A DNA stretch of 64,000 nucleotides from Curvibacter sp. CHRR-16 (GCF_018474005.1 NZ_JAHCSH010000003.1:248001-312000); one strand, 5' to 3'. Shown: positions 37,419 through 46,985, counted from the first letter of the stretch. Numbers and translations: made by a program. Notes: generated by a model not told the origin, from the letters alone.

Positions 37419-38330
37419 TTATTTGTCCTTTGCGGCCAAGAACTGCAGGTAGGCCAGCACCGCCACGATGGCGACGATGACGTAGGACACCGTGGCCGCG
37501 TAGCCGAAGTTGGGCACGAACTTGAACGAGAGGTTGTAGATGTACATCGACAAGGTCAGCGTGGCGTTGGCGGGGTTGCCATTGCTGTTGAGCCCGCTGG
37601 TGATGTTCATGGGCTCGTCAAACAACTGCAGCGTGCCGATGGTGGAGGTGACGGTGGTGAACAAAATCACCGGCTTGAGCATGGGAATGGTGATGGACAC
37701 AAAGCGGCGGTAGGCCGAAATGCCATCGATGCGGGCTGCCTCGTAAATCGACTTGTCGATGTTTTGCATGGCAGCCAGATAAAAAATCATGTTGTAGCCT
37801 GTCCAGCGCCAAGTGATGGCCGAAATGATGACCACTTTGGCCCAGAACGGGTCGTTGAGCCAGGCAATGGGTTCGCTGATGATGTGCAAGGCCAGCAAGC
37901 CGTGGTTGATGACACCGTCGTACGAAAACATGCTCTTGAACAGCACCGAGTAGGCCACCAAGGAGGTGACGCAGGGCAGGAACACGATGGTGCGCCACAG
38001 CCCGCGTAGGCGCAGTTGGGGCATGTTCAGGCACGATGCCAGCACCAGTGCCAATACCAGCATGATGGGCACTTGGACCACCAGAAAAATGCAGGTATTG
38101 GTGAGCGCCTGCAAGAACACCGGGTCTTTGGACAAGCGCACCACGTTGCCCCACCCCACAAACTCGACCAGCATGCCGGGCCCTGCGTGCAAGGACATCC
38201 AGAGTGACTTCACGATGGGGTAGACCATGAAGCCCGCCATCAAGGCCAGCGTGGCTGACACAAACAGCCAGCCATTGATGTCGTAAAAACGCCGATAGCT
38301 GCTGGGCGATTGGGGAATGGGGGTTGCCAT
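37419..38330 (-). CDS. Sugar ABC importer permease (MalF type)
   Basis: A 303-residue CUT1 permease with a six-helix core and no MalF-like long periplasmic loop. Its first helix is LFVSATLALMAGFMVYPIV, and its EAA loop is IYEAARIDGISAYRRFVSIT. It starts 3 bp after the binding-protein stop. With the MalG-type partner it forms the channel for a galactoside-type sugar. Confidence 0.92.
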   Translation of the reverse strand: MATPIPQSPSSYRRFYDINGWLFVSATLALMAGFMVYPIVKSLWMSLHAGPGMLVEFVGWGNVVRLSKDPVFLQALTNTCIFLVVQVPIMLVLALVLASCLNMPQLRLRGLWRTIVFLPCVTSLVAYSVLFKSMFSYDGVINHGLLALHIISEPIAWLNDPFWAKVVIISAITWRWTGYNMIFYLAAMQNIDKSIYEAARIDGISAYRRFVSITIPMLKPVILFTTVTSTIGTLQLFDEPMNITSGLNSNGNPANATLTLSMYIYNLSFKFVPNFGYAATVSYVIVAIVAVLAYLQFLAAKDK

Positions 38331-38333
38331 GGT

Positions 38334-39611
38334 TTATTGCGGAATTTGCGATGCCACTTGGTTCTGGATTGCGTCCAGTGCTTTTTCTACTGGCAGGCCT
38401 TGGGCCAAGGCGGGTAGCTGGGCGGACACGGCGGTATCCACCTCATAGGTGTACATGCCGTAGTTCACAGCAGGCACCTTGGATAGCCAGTCGCTGAACT
38501 TTTGCCATACCTTGTCGCCGCCGAAGAAGGGGTCGGCTTCCGAGTAGGCCTTGCCATTGCGCGATGCCAGCAAGGAACCCACAGCGCCACGGGTCGTCAG
38601 GATGTTTTGGTAGAAGTCCATGTCCTTGACGTAGACCTCGTTGAGGAAATCTATCGCAGCCGCTTTTTCCTTGGCGCTGGAGAGCACGTACCAGCTAGAG
38701 CCCCCCAAGTTGGAGGCGTTGATGGCACCGGGCACATTCAGGCGCGGTGTGGGGGCTACGGCCCACTTGCCCGACTGGCTCGCCTCGGCCTTTACAGAGC
38801 CGGTAATCCACACGCCCGTGGTGACGGAGGCCGCGTCGCCTTTGTTGAAGGCACCCACCCAGTCGCCCCAGCCCGACGCGGGTTTGTAGATGCCCGCTTG
38901 CATGATCTTGGCGTAGGTTTGCAAAGCAGCCTTGAGCGCAGGATTGTTCTTGATATCGAGTTTGCCGTCTTTGTCAAAGTACCAGCGGCCAGCGCCTTGC
39001 ATCATGACGCGCAGCAGGCCAATGTCGCCTGGATCCATGGCCAGCATTTTTTTGCCAGTCTTGGCTTCCACTTGTTTGCCGATGTCGATGAAGCGATCCC
39101 ACGTGATGTTTTCCATGTCTTTGGCAGCAAAGCCTGCTTGCTTGAGCAAGTCGCTGCGGTAGTACATGCCGGTGGTGCCAGTGTCAAACGGCACACCGTA
39201 GACCTTGCCGTTCATGGTCATCAGGTTGACCTTGTATTTGGCAAAGCCATCGTGGTTGATCTTGCCGTTCAGGGCTTCAAACGCACCGGGGAAGGAGCGC
39301 AGGTACTTGGGTGCGTTGTAGTCTTCCACCAGTACGATATCGGGCAGCGCTTTGCTCACTCCCGAGGCCAAACCGGTTTGCAGTTTCTGCTCCACGTCGG
39401 CCTTGGCCATGTCCACGATCTTGAAGGTCACGCCGGGGTGCTTGGCTTGGTAGCGCTTAGCCGCCTCTTGCATGATGGCGATGTTGAAGTTCGGGTCCCA
39501 AGCCCAAATCGTCACCTCGCCGGCTTGTGCGGCGTGGCTGGCCATCAGGCCCGATGCGCTCAGGGCCAAGCCAATCATGGTGCTCAGGGTGGTGCGTTTC
39601 GCAAAGTTCAT
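38334..39611 (-). CDS. Periplasmic sugar-binding protein of the galactoside importer
   Basis: A 425-residue CUT1 solute-binding protein with a Sec signal (MNFAKRTTLSTMIGLALSAS..., cleavage near AAQA). The mature protein begins GEVTIWAWDPNFNIAIMQEA, the standard opening of this family. It is the first gene of the operon, preceded by a GGAGCAACC-type ribosome-binding site and, 19 bases upstream of the ATG, by the LacI-type operator at 39630. The ligand is inferred from the downstream glycosidases to be a galactose-containing oligosaccharide or glycoside. Confidence 0.9.
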   Translation of the reverse strand: MNFAKRTTLSTMIGLALSASGLMASHAAQAGEVTIWAWDPNFNIAIMQEAAKRYQAKHPGVTFKIVDMAKADVEQKLQTGLASGVSKALPDIVLVEDYNAPKYLRSFPGAFEALNGKINHDGFAKYKVNLMTMNGKVYGVPFDTGTTGMYYRSDLLKQAGFAAKDMENITWDRFIDIGKQVEAKTGKKMLAMDPGDIGLLRVMMQGAGRWYFDKDGKLDIKNNPALKAALQTYAKIMQAGIYKPASGWGDWVGAFNKGDAASVTTGVWITGSVKAEASQSGKWAVAPTPRLNVPGAINASNLGGSSWYVLSSAKEKAAAIDFLNEVYVKDMDFYQNILTTRGAVGSLLASRNGKAYSEADPFFGGDKVWQKFSDWLSKVPAVNYGMYTYEVDTAVSAQLPALAQGLPVEKALDAIQNQVASQIPQ

Positions 39612-39629
39612 GGTTGCTCCTCGTTGTGA

Positions 39630-39643
39630 TTTAAGCGTTTAAA
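39630..39643. promoter_or_regulatory. LacI-family operator, proximal to the sugar-binding protein gene
   Basis: TTTAAGCGTTTAAA, a near-perfect palindrome with the central CG typical of LacI/GalR operators, lies 19 bases upstream of the binding-protein ATG. An identical copy is at 39720. Confidence 0.8.
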
Positions 39644-39719
39644 TTTGGCGCGCTGAAATGGCCTGAACCCAACACGCCACAGTATCTTGCGCGAATTGGC
39701 ATGCGGGTTGTATTGGGGA

Positions 39720-39733
39720 TTTAAGCGTTTAAA
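39720..39733. promoter_or_regulatory. LacI-family operator, proximal to the lacI-type gene
   Basis: This is an identical TTTAAGCGTTTAAA, 44 bases upstream of the regulator ATG and exactly 90 bp from the first copy. The pair suits cooperative binding, DNA looping and autoregulation. Confidence 0.8.
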
Positions 39734-39777
39734 AAATTTGTTTTTTGCGCTATAAGAGCCAAAAACACATTTTGCTT

Positions 39778-40791
39778 ATGGCCACTCTCAACGAAGTAGC
39801 ACGCTTGGCAGGGGTCACCACGGCCACCGTGTCCAACGTGCTGCGCAACAGTAACAAGGTACGCCCCGAAACCATCCGCAAGGTGGAAGAGGCCATACGC
39901 ATCACCGGCTACCAGCCCAACTTGATGGCGCGTGCGTTGGCCGAGGGAAAGTCCTCCATGGTGGCCTTGGTACTGCCCGATATCAGCAATCCTTTCTACC
40001 CTGAATTCGTGCGGGTGGCCGAACGCGTAGCCCGCCAGCGCAACTTCTTCCTCATGGTCTGCAACACCGATGCACGCCCCGAGGTGGGCTGCGCTTACCT
40101 GCGCCAAATCGCCGGCACCTTGGCCGATGGGGTGCTGGTCTTGCACACTGGTTTGCAAACTGAGGACATCCAAGCGCTCAAAGGCCGCCGCTCACCCGTG
40201 GTGCTGGCCTCGGAAGAAAAAGCCAATTTGCAAGACCATTTTCCCCATGTGCTGGTGGATTTGGCACGCGCTGGCCAGCTAGCTGCCGAGCATTTGCTGG
40301 GACTGGGGCACCGGCGCATTGGCGTTATTGTGGGTTGTGGCTTGGAAGGCGAGCAGCACACCCGATTGGATGGCTTTACCAGTGTGCTGCAACAGCACGG
40401 TATTACCTTGCCACCAGAGGCTGTGCTGCATGTTTTGGACAACGTGGAAAGTGGTCGCAACGCGACCCATGAACTGCTGCAGCGTCACGGAGACCTCACG
40501 GCCTTGTTTGCCACCAACGACTTGCTGGCCATGGGCGTGTACCAGGCCTTGTTTGAGCGGGGACTGCGTGTGCCACACGACATATCCGTCATGGGACTGA
40601 CCGACATCCAGCTGGCGCGCGAACTGCGCCCGGCGCTGAGCACCGTGTCCTTGCACGTGGAAGAGTTGGCCACCTTGTCGGTCAACTTGCTGCTGGATTT
40701 GGTGGGCAATCCGCAGCACCAACCCACCATTTTGCAGGTCAGTCCTCCCACTTTGGTGGTGCGCGACAGCACCGCGTCGGTGGCGGTGTAA
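39778..40791 (+). CDS. LacI-family repressor of the galactoside operon
   Basis: A 337-residue LacI/GalR regulator. The start at 39778 is chosen because the helix-turn-helix (MATLNEVARLAGVTTATVSN) begins exactly there; an in-frame TTG upstream would add an atypical tail. The hinge helix region PNLMARALAEGKS contains the usual LxxAL. The effector domain is periplasmic-binding-protein-like (VALVLPDISNPFYPEFV, ALFATNDLLAMGV). It is divergent from the sugar operon, with two identical operators between. It should release them when a galactoside or its product is present. Confidence 0.92.
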   Translation: MATLNEVARLAGVTTATVSNVLRNSNKVRPETIRKVEEAIRITGYQPNLMARALAEGKSSMVALVLPDISNPFYPEFVRVAERVARQRNFFLMVCNTDARPEVGCAYLRQIAGTLADGVLVLHTGLQTEDIQALKGRRSPVVLASEEKANLQDHFPHVLVDLARAGQLAAEHLLGLGHRRIGVIVGCGLEGEQHTRLDGFTSVLQQHGITLPPEAVLHVLDNVESGRNATHELLQRHGDLTALFATNDLLAMGVYQALFERGLRVPHDISVMGLTDIQLARELRPALSTVSLHVEELATLSVNLLLDLVGNPQHQPTILQVSPPTLVVRDSTASVAV

Positions 40792-40797
40792 GGTGGC

Positions 40798-42258
40798 TTA
40801 ATCGGTTGCAGGCACGGGGTCGTGCGGTTTGTCGTGCAGACTGAGCGGTGGCAGGGCCCGTACCAACAGCAAACACAGCACCAGCACCGCCAACAAAAAG
40901 CCAAAACCTTGGTGATTGGCGTTGACCAGTGTGGCAGGTGTGTTGTGGGTTTGGGTGTGGTAGCTGATCCACGTGCCCATGAGTGCCGTGCCCAGCATGC
41001 CACCCACCATGCGCACGGTTTGCAGCATGGCCGTGGCAATACCCAGTTGGCTGCGTGGCGAGGTGTATTGCACCAGCAGGGTGATATTGGGCAGCAGCAG
41101 CCCCAAGCCCAAGCCACCCAGCACCATGGTGATGACAATCCACCAGTGTGGGGTAGTGGCCTGCATGGTCATCAGCGATACCGCCATGCCCATGGTGGGC
41201 CACAAGCCACAGAGCAACAGGGTGTTGCTGCTCAGTTGCGGCAGCAGACGCACCACTTGGCCATTGACCATGCTGCCGATGGTGATGCACACCGCCAGTG
41301 GCGTGACGAGCAAACCCGCGTCGTGCGGGCTCAAACCAAAGCCGCTTTGCAGCAGCAGCGGGGTGTAGAAAATCACCCCAAACATGCACAAGCCCAGTAG
41401 GTTGGCCAGCAGCATGAGCTGGGACAGCGGTTTACGCAGCAGCATGTCCAGTGGCAGCATGGGGTTGGGTATGCGGCGCTCCCAGCGCCACAGTGCCACG
41501 GCAGCGCCCGTGCTGAGCAATGCCAGCAGCACCAGTACCAGTGGGTTGTGGCCTTCGGGCAGCCACTCCACCAGCAGTTGAAAGCCACCCAAGGCCACGG
41601 CTACCAGTGCGGCCCCCCACCAGTCCAGCGCTTGGGGCTGGCTGTGTTGGTGGCGCACGCGGGGCAAGTGGCGCCACACAAAGTACAGCCCCAATATGCC
41701 CACTGGCAGGTTGACCAAAAACACCCAGCGCCACCCCCAGTAGTGCGACAAATAGCCGCCCAGACTAGGCCCAATGGCACTGGCCAGACCGTAGCTGCTG
41801 GAAAACACCACCTGCCAGCGCAGCCGTTCTTGGCTGTTGGGGAAGATGTCCGCAACCGAGGCAAATACCGATGCGGTCAGCATGCCACCGCCTATGCCCT
41901 GCAGTGCCCGTGCGGCCACCAGTTGCGGCATGCTTTGCGCGGCTCCGCACAGCAACGAAGCGAGCGTGAACAGGGTGATGGAAATGAGCAAAAACGGCTT
42001 GCGTCCATGTTCGTCACCGAGCTTGCCAAAAATAGGCACGGTAATAACGGAGGTCAGCAAGTAGGACGTACCGACCCAGGCATACAACTCAAAGCCCTGC
42101 AATTCGGTCACGATGGTGGGCAAGGCCGTGCCCACAATGGTTTGGTCCAGTGCCACCATGATGAGAACGCAGCACAAACCGACCATGGCCAGAAGCAGAT
42201 CACGCAGGGTTTTGGTGGAGTGGGGTGTGGTGTGGGCAGCAGGGGGCGATTCGGTCAT
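40798..42258 (-). CDS. MFS drug/proton antiporter, DHA2 (EmrB/QacA) family
   Basis: A 486-residue membrane protein with 14 predicted helices. Motifs are LDQTIVGTALPTIVTEL (DHA2 motif D1), GKLGDEHGRKPFLL (motif A) and GPSLGGYLSHYWGWRWVF (motif C). The ATG at 42258 overlaps the stop of the upstream YkgJ gene by 4 bp (ATGA). The family exports lipophilic drugs or metabolites; the substrate here is unknown. It converges on the LacI gene with only 6 bp between. Confidence 0.9.
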   Translation of the reverse strand: MTESPPAAHTTPHSTKTLRDLLLAMVGLCCVLIMVALDQTIVGTALPTIVTELQGFELYAWVGTSYLLTSVITVPIFGKLGDEHGRKPFLLISITLFTLASLLCGAAQSMPQLVAARALQGIGGGMLTASVFASVADIFPNSQERLRWQVVFSSSYGLASAIGPSLGGYLSHYWGWRWVFLVNLPVGILGLYFVWRHLPRVRHQHSQPQALDWWGAALVAVALGGFQLLVEWLPEGHNPLVLVLLALLSTGAAVALWRWERRIPNPMLPLDMLLRKPLSQLMLLANLLGLCMFGVIFYTPLLLQSGFGLSPHDAGLLVTPLAVCITIGSMVNGQVVRLLPQLSSNTLLLCGLWPTMGMAVSLMTMQATTPHWWIVITMVLGGLGLGLLLPNITLLVQYTSPRSQLGIATAMLQTVRMVGGMLGTALMGTWISYHTQTHNTPATLVNANHQGFGFLLAVLVLCLLLVRALPPLSLHDKPHDPVPATD

Positions 42259-42656
42259 GGTCGGCGCATTCCGTAGGCGCAGTAACCCGGCTTGGGGCTT
42301 TTCTTTTGGGGGTGCAGGCGGCAGGTGTCGGGGCGTTGCTCGTACACCGTGCAGCGGCGGGTTTGCGCGTCCAGAAAACGGCAATCGCCTCCAGCACGGC
42401 GGGCGATGGTGAAGAGGCAGTGCTTGTGGTTGAAGTGCTCGATGATGCCTGCTTTTTCCAATCGTTTGGCGATGCGACGCGGCTCCTCGTACTCGGCTTC
42501 AAAAGGATCCACCACCCCCAAGCGGATCAAATCGGGCAGCCCCACTTCCAGCGGCATGGTGCAGCAGTTGGCTTGGCAGGTGTCGCACAAGCCATTGCGG
42601 TAGCGCGACCAAGTATCGAGTCGATCCACGTCCACGATGTGAATGGATGAGCGCAT
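42255..42656 (-). CDS. YkgJ-family cysteine-cluster protein
   Basis: A 133-residue protein starting at the ATG at 42656. Cysteines occur as CDTCQANCC, then CLF, CRF, CTVYEQRPDTC and a terminal YC, the zinc/iron-binding cluster of the YkgJ (CxxCxxxCC) family. The function is unknown. It lies 8 bp downstream of the hydrolase gene and overlaps the MFS gene start. Confidence 0.85.
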   Translation of the reverse strand: MRSSIHIVDVDRLDTWSRYRNGLCDTCQANCCTMPLEVGLPDLIRLGVVDPFEAEYEEPRRIAKRLEKAGIIEHFNHKHCLFTIARRAGGDCRFLDAQTRRCTVYEQRPDTCRLHPQKKSPKPGYCAYGMRRP

Positions 42657-42664
42657 GGGAGGGG

Positions 42665-43687
42665 TCAGAGCGATGCGTTGGGGTCGTTGCTGTGGCGCTG
42701 TGTTTTGGTGGGCGCGCCCAAAGTCTTGCTGATCCATGTGACAACGCGGTCGATGATGGGCTTTTGGAACCAAGTCAAATCGCCATGCCCAGCGCCTTCG
42801 ACCAGCACGTATTCGGCACTATTGCCCTTGGCCACCAGACCTTGGTAGAGCTGGGCGCTTTGCACGGGGGAAACGTGCGTGTCTGCACTGCCGTGGAAAA
42901 TCAGAAACGGGGGTTTTTTGCCCTCCAAATGGCCCATGGAACTGGCTTCCAAGGCTTTGTCGGGCACGCTCATGATGCTGGCTCCGGGAAAGCGCGCAAA
43001 GGCAGGGCCGTTGACCAGCAGGGCTTCCGTGACGGCGGGCGATTCGTGCACCTTTTGGATGTTCTCTGGCAAGCCAGCGCCGATGTTGAGCAGATTGGAC
43101 AGTCCATACAGCGTGACAACGGCCTGCACATCGGAAGACTTGTCCAAGTACGAACCTTTGTCGTAGCGCTTCTCGCCCCCTGTGGTGCCCAGCAGTTGGG
43201 CTACATAGCCACCGGCTGAATCACCGAGCGCGGCAATGCGGGTGGGGTCTATGCCGTATTCGGCGGCATGCTCGCGCAGATAGCGCACGGCTGCTTTGGC
43301 ATCTTCGAGGGGCGCAGGAAATTTGTCCGGCACGGTGCGGTATTCCACCGCGGCCACTACATAGCCCGCTTGGGCCAAGGCCATGCGCATTTCCAAGTAT
43401 TTTTCGTGTTCTGAGGTGGTGAATCCCCCGCCGGGAAAGTACACGATGGCGGGTTTGAGATCGTCATTGCGGGGCACCAGCAAAGACATCTTCATCTGGC
43501 GTACTGAGCGCGTGCCTTTCCACTGGGCGTAAATCACATTGCTCAGTAAATCGACTTGACCACGTTCTTGCTGGATTTGAACCACTTGGGCGCCGGGCAC
43601 ATAACCCATGAGCTTGCTGTTATCGGCTGCCATGGCGGTGCAGCACAAACCCGAGAGAAGCCATACAGCCAAGGCTGCATTTCGCAT
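42665..43687 (-). CDS. Secreted alpha/beta hydrolase (HSL/carboxylesterase-like)
   Basis: A 340-residue protein with a Sec signal (MRNAALAVWLLSGLCCTAMA, cleavage before ADNS). The oxyanion-hole region is YFPGGGFTT, in place of HGGG. The nucleophile elbow is GDSAGG, the acid lies in the HGSADTHVSP segment, and the catalytic histidine is probably in GAGHGDL. It should be a periplasmic esterase; the substrate is unknown. Confidence 0.85.
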   Translation of the reverse strand: MRNAALAVWLLSGLCCTAMAADNSKLMGYVPGAQVVQIQQERGQVDLLSNVIYAQWKGTRSVRQMKMSLLVPRNDDLKPAIVYFPGGGFTTSEHEKYLEMRMALAQAGYVVAAVEYRTVPDKFPAPLEDAKAAVRYLREHAAEYGIDPTRIAALGDSAGGYVAQLLGTTGGEKRYDKGSYLDKSSDVQAVVTLYGLSNLLNIGAGLPENIQKVHESPAVTEALLVNGPAFARFPGASIMSVPDKALEASSMGHLEGKKPPFLIFHGSADTHVSPVQSAQLYQGLVAKGNSAEYVLVEGAGHGDLTWFQKPIIDRVVTWISKTLGAPTKTQRHSNDPNASL

Positions 43688-43786
43688 AAAAAACCCTTTT
43701 AAAAGAATAGTTGTGTGTTCCAGCCAATGGGCCGGTCATTATCTTGGATGCGGTTTGCGCTATGGAGTTCCTGCCATGGCGCATGC

Positions 43787-45748
43787 CTAAAGAGAGGTCG
43801 CTGGCAGTGGCAGGCTCGATGTGGGGGTATCGTGCAGTTTTTGTGCTGTAGCAAAAAAGTCATCACAAGGCATGGGTCGCGCAAACCAGTAGCCTTGCCC
43901 CGTGTCGCAACCTTGGGCCGCTAGCCACTGCGCGGTAGCCGCATCCTCAATCCCTTCAGACACCACCGTCATGCCCAAGCGGTGCGCCAAATGGATGGTG
44001 GAGGCCACAATGGCTTGGTCACTGTTTTGGGATAGCAGTTTGCGCACAAACACTTGGTCGATTTTGAGCTCCGTGATAGGCATGTCTTTCAGATAAGCCA
44101 GTGAGGAAAAACCGGTCCCAAAGTCGTCAATCGATAGCTGGAAACCCATGCCACGTAGCTGGTGTAGTACTTTCAAGGCGCGCTCAGGCGAGCCAATGAA
44201 GCAGCTTTCGGTGATTTCCAGTGTCACGTTCTTGGCCTGCACTTGGTATTGCTGCAGCCAATTACCAAGCTGCTCCAAAAAGCGTGGATGCATCAGCGTC
44301 AAAGCCGATACGTTGATGGAAATGCCTAGTTGCAAGCCAGCAGCTTGCCAACGGGCAAGTTCGGCAAAACAGCGTTGAAGCAGCCATTGCGTTAACGGCC
44401 CAATCAGTCCCGATTCTTCGGCAATGGGGATAAAGATAGATGGCGGAATCATTCCCTCAGTCGGGTCGCACCAGCGGGTGAGTGCTTCGGCGCCCACCAG
44501 TTTGCCAGTGGCCAAGTTCACTTGTGGTTGCAGATAGAGCTGGAAATTGTCATCGTTGAGAGTCTGCACCATGCGGCTAAACAGCACATGGTTGCGCTGC
44601 AACTGCAATTCGTGGGCTTGGTCGTACATAGCCCATGCCGCGTCGGTTTTGTATGCTTGAACCAAGGCTTGCTCAGCCTGGCGCATCAGGGTGGTTGCTG
44701 TATCACTGTGCATTGGGTAAAGCGCAATCCCAACGGCAAATTCCACCCTCAGCGTGTAGCCTTGCACTTCCAATGAGAGTTCTCGGTGTTCCATCAGCTT
44801 TTTCACGGCCTCAGGTTCTAGTTTGCTACTGGGCATGCGGCAAATCAGCATGAACTCATCGCGTCTGCTGCGTGCTACATGGCCATTGTGTTCAAGCACA
44901 CGTGTAAGGTGTTTGCCAATCGAGAGAAGCATTTCATCCACGCCCTCTACGCCAAGAGAGTGGCTCAACTCCAAAAAGCGTTTGATATGCAAACAACACA
45001 CGGCGATGCCAGTGCCTTGCTCGTGAGCGCGGGCAATTTCGTTTGCCAGTAGCGTGGCAGCTTCAAGGCGGTTGGGTAACAGGGTGACTACATCGTGTCT
45101 GGCCTGATACTCAAGTTGCTCCATATACGTGTGTGCAGTCTTTGTACGCTCTTCCACCTTTTGCTGCAAACGCTCTTCAAACCGTGCCCGCAAAAGGTTG
45201 AAACCCGCTGCAATGGCGGTGTAACAAATCAAGGAAGCGCAGTAGTGCCATCCGTAACCCTCGGGATAGCGGTGGATATAGGGCAAAAAGCCTGATCCGA
45301 CTTCAAAGAAACTGGCTACGGCGATGATAAATAACAAGCTGTAGAGCAAGCCAAGGCGCGCACCTTTGAGGAAAAAAGCCAAGAAGGGAAATAAGAAGGC
45401 CCAAAACAATCCTGTGCCTAGTACGCCATAGAACACGATCAGTGAAGAAAAGATGAAAAAGCCACTGAGCAGTACCAAGTTTTCAGCTACGGCGATGGCG
45501 CGTTTATTCAGAGCCAAAAAACCAGCGGGGAGCAAGAACAATACCGATGCGCACAGCTCTATGACGCCAACCAGTTTGAGTAACGGAACGTTGAGGTTTG
45601 AAAAACCGTAAGGAACAGCAAAAAACAGTCCCAGTACCACCGTGAGCAGCACTTGCTGGGCGCGTTCTTCGGTGCCCAGTAGGTCGTCCATGGCAGATAT
45701 GGCTTGCCAGCCCGATCGCATGGTTTGCTGCATGCTTGCCAATCCCAT
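43787..45748 (-). CDS. Membrane-bound GGDEF-EAL cyclic-di-GMP phosphodiesterase
   Basis: About 653 residues. The start is uncertain: the ATG at 45748 is used, while a GTG at 45775 and an ATG at 45733 are also in frame. Five to six hydrophobic segments (MASE-like sensor, about residues 30-190) are followed by a coiled segment, a degenerate GGDEF domain (active-site RSRRDEF instead of GGDEF) and a C-terminal EAL domain. The EAL domain is intact: EALTRW, IDDFGTGFSSLAYL and KIDQVFV. It is therefore predicted to hydrolyse c-di-GMP. No partner genes are adjacent. Confidence 0.88.
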   Translation of the reverse strand: MGLASMQQTMRSGWQAISAMDDLLGTEERAQQVLLTVVLGLFFAVPYGFSNLNVPLLKLVGVIELCASVLFLLPAGFLALNKRAIAVAENLVLLSGFFIFSSLIVFYGVLGTGLFWAFLFPFLAFFLKGARLGLLYSLLFIIAVASFFEVGSGFLPYIHRYPEGYGWHYCASLICYTAIAAGFNLLRARFEERLQQKVEERTKTAHTYMEQLEYQARHDVVTLLPNRLEAATLLANEIARAHEQGTGIAVCCLHIKRFLELSHSLGVEGVDEMLLSIGKHLTRVLEHNGHVARSRRDEFMLICRMPSSKLEPEAVKKLMEHRELSLEVQGYTLRVEFAVGIALYPMHSDTATTLMRQAEQALVQAYKTDAAWAMYDQAHELQLQRNHVLFSRMVQTLNDDNFQLYLQPQVNLATGKLVGAEALTRWCDPTEGMIPPSIFIPIAEESGLIGPLTQWLLQRCFAELARWQAAGLQLGISINVSALTLMHPRFLEQLGNWLQQYQVQAKNVTLEITESCFIGSPERALKVLHQLRGMGFQLSIDDFGTGFSSLAYLKDMPITELKIDQVFVRKLLSQNSDQAIVASTIHLAHRLGMTVVSEGIEDAATAQWLAAQGCDTGQGYWFARPMPCDDFFATAQKLHDTPTSSLPLPATSL

Positions 45749-45821
45749 CCGCCCCCCCGAAAATAGAAAAGCCACACCGTGTTGCGAGGCATTATGCGGT
45801 TAACTATTAAGGATGACCACC

Positions 45822-46979
45822 ATGAACCGATCACTGGATCACCTGCTTTTGCTGTTGGCTGCACTGCTGGTAAGCCTGTTTTTTAGACTTTATCGGTTCA
45901 TGGTTAATCTTACGTTGCCGATCATTTTTGTGGGGCTTTTTGCCTTGCTTTACTGGGGGCATCAGTATTACGGCCTTGGCGCTTGGGCTATGGCGACCGT
46001 GGTCTTGGGCATGGTGTTGCTCGTGGGCACATACACTGCCTATGCGCTGTACCACTACGACAGCGATCGTTTACCCGATTCGGTAGGCGCTGGTGGTGTG
46101 GTCACGCGCATTTGCTCGCGCTTTATCACGTGGCTGGGTACGTTGCGCTACTTCCGGGCGCCGTGGGTGGTGGTGCAAGAGAGCAGCGTTTTCAAACTGC
46201 GCGGCCACGAAATACGCCAACTCATCGACCAGCCCGGCGGCTTGCTGCAGCCAGGGGACATCTTGCTGCGCGGGTTTGACGGCTATGTGGATGGTGAGTT
46301 CATCCGCCTAACTGGTGGTGCTGGCAATGGCAGCCAGTATTTCTCGCACGCCGCACTGTATGTGGGCCCGTTGACCGAGGCCGATCGCGCTATCGCCAGC
46401 CGTCGTCTCAAGGCACTGGGGGCGGATGGCCATTGGCACGAAGCCACGCAAGCGCAGCAAGATGCCGTGCGCCACAACCCGGATTACTTTCAGACGGGCT
46501 CGCAAATGGTCATGCACTCCATGGCCAAAGGTGTGCATGTGGAGGACATCCTCACCTTCTTGCGCTGCGACTATGTGGCCGTGATCCGCATGCCAGAGAC
46601 CTTCACCCGCGCTGACTTGCAGCCCGACGCCCACACCTTGGTGCAACTCAGCGGAGAAGCCAAAACCCTGTACGAGCGCCTGCACGCTGGCGACACCTTG
46701 ACCCGCGCCGAAGTGGCTGTGGCAGCTATCCGCTCTGGTTTGGGGCAAATTGGCGCGGGCTACGACTGCCTGTTTGAAGACAGCGCCACCTTCCACCGCT
46801 TTAGCTGCTCGGAGTTTGTGTACTACTGCTACAAAAGCGTGCACCAAGTGGTGGGCTTGCAGCCCCAAACCCATGCCATAGCGGGTTTGTTCAAGCGCAT
46901 TACCGTGTCACCCGCAGACCTGTACAACGCTGCCGGGGCAGGCTTGGGCAAGATGCGCGTGCTGTGGAAGAACGTTTAG
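45822..46979 (+). CDS. YiiX-like permuted papain-fold (NlpC/P60-related) membrane protein
   Basis: A 385-residue protein. The start at 45822 follows AAGGA; an ATG at 45813 overlaps that site. It has two or three N-terminal hydrophobic segments (LLLLLAALLVSLFF, LTLPIIFVGLFALLYW, MATVVLGMVLLVGTY). The soluble domain has PGDILLRGF, a catalytic-type histidine in YFSHAALYVG and a cysteine in RFSCSEFVYYCY. The His-before-Cys order is that of YiiX/YebB-type permuted papain-fold hydrolases, which act on lipid or peptide amide bonds. The substrate is unknown. The gene is divergent from the EAL gene. Confidence 0.8.
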   Translation: MNRSLDHLLLLLAALLVSLFFRLYRFMVNLTLPIIFVGLFALLYWGHQYYGLGAWAMATVVLGMVLLVGTYTAYALYHYDSDRLPDSVGAGGVVTRICSRFITWLGTLRYFRAPWVVVQESSVFKLRGHEIRQLIDQPGGLLQPGDILLRGFDGYVDGEFIRLTGGAGNGSQYFSHAALYVGPLTEADRAIASRRLKALGADGHWHEATQAQQDAVRHNPDYFQTGSQMVMHSMAKGVHVEDILTFLRCDYVAVIRMPETFTRADLQPDAHTLVQLSGEAKTLYERLHAGDTLTRAEVAVAAIRSGLGQIGAGYDCLFEDSATFHRFSCSEFVYYCYKSVHQVVGLQPQTHAIAGLFKRITVSPADLYNAAGAGLGKMRVLWKNV

Positions 46980-46985
46980 GACTAT

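Noticed and set aside
43787-45775. Considered the GGDEF domain as an active diguanylate cyclase
   Set aside because: The active-site motif is RSRRDEF rather than GGDEF/GGEEF, so cyclase activity is unlikely.
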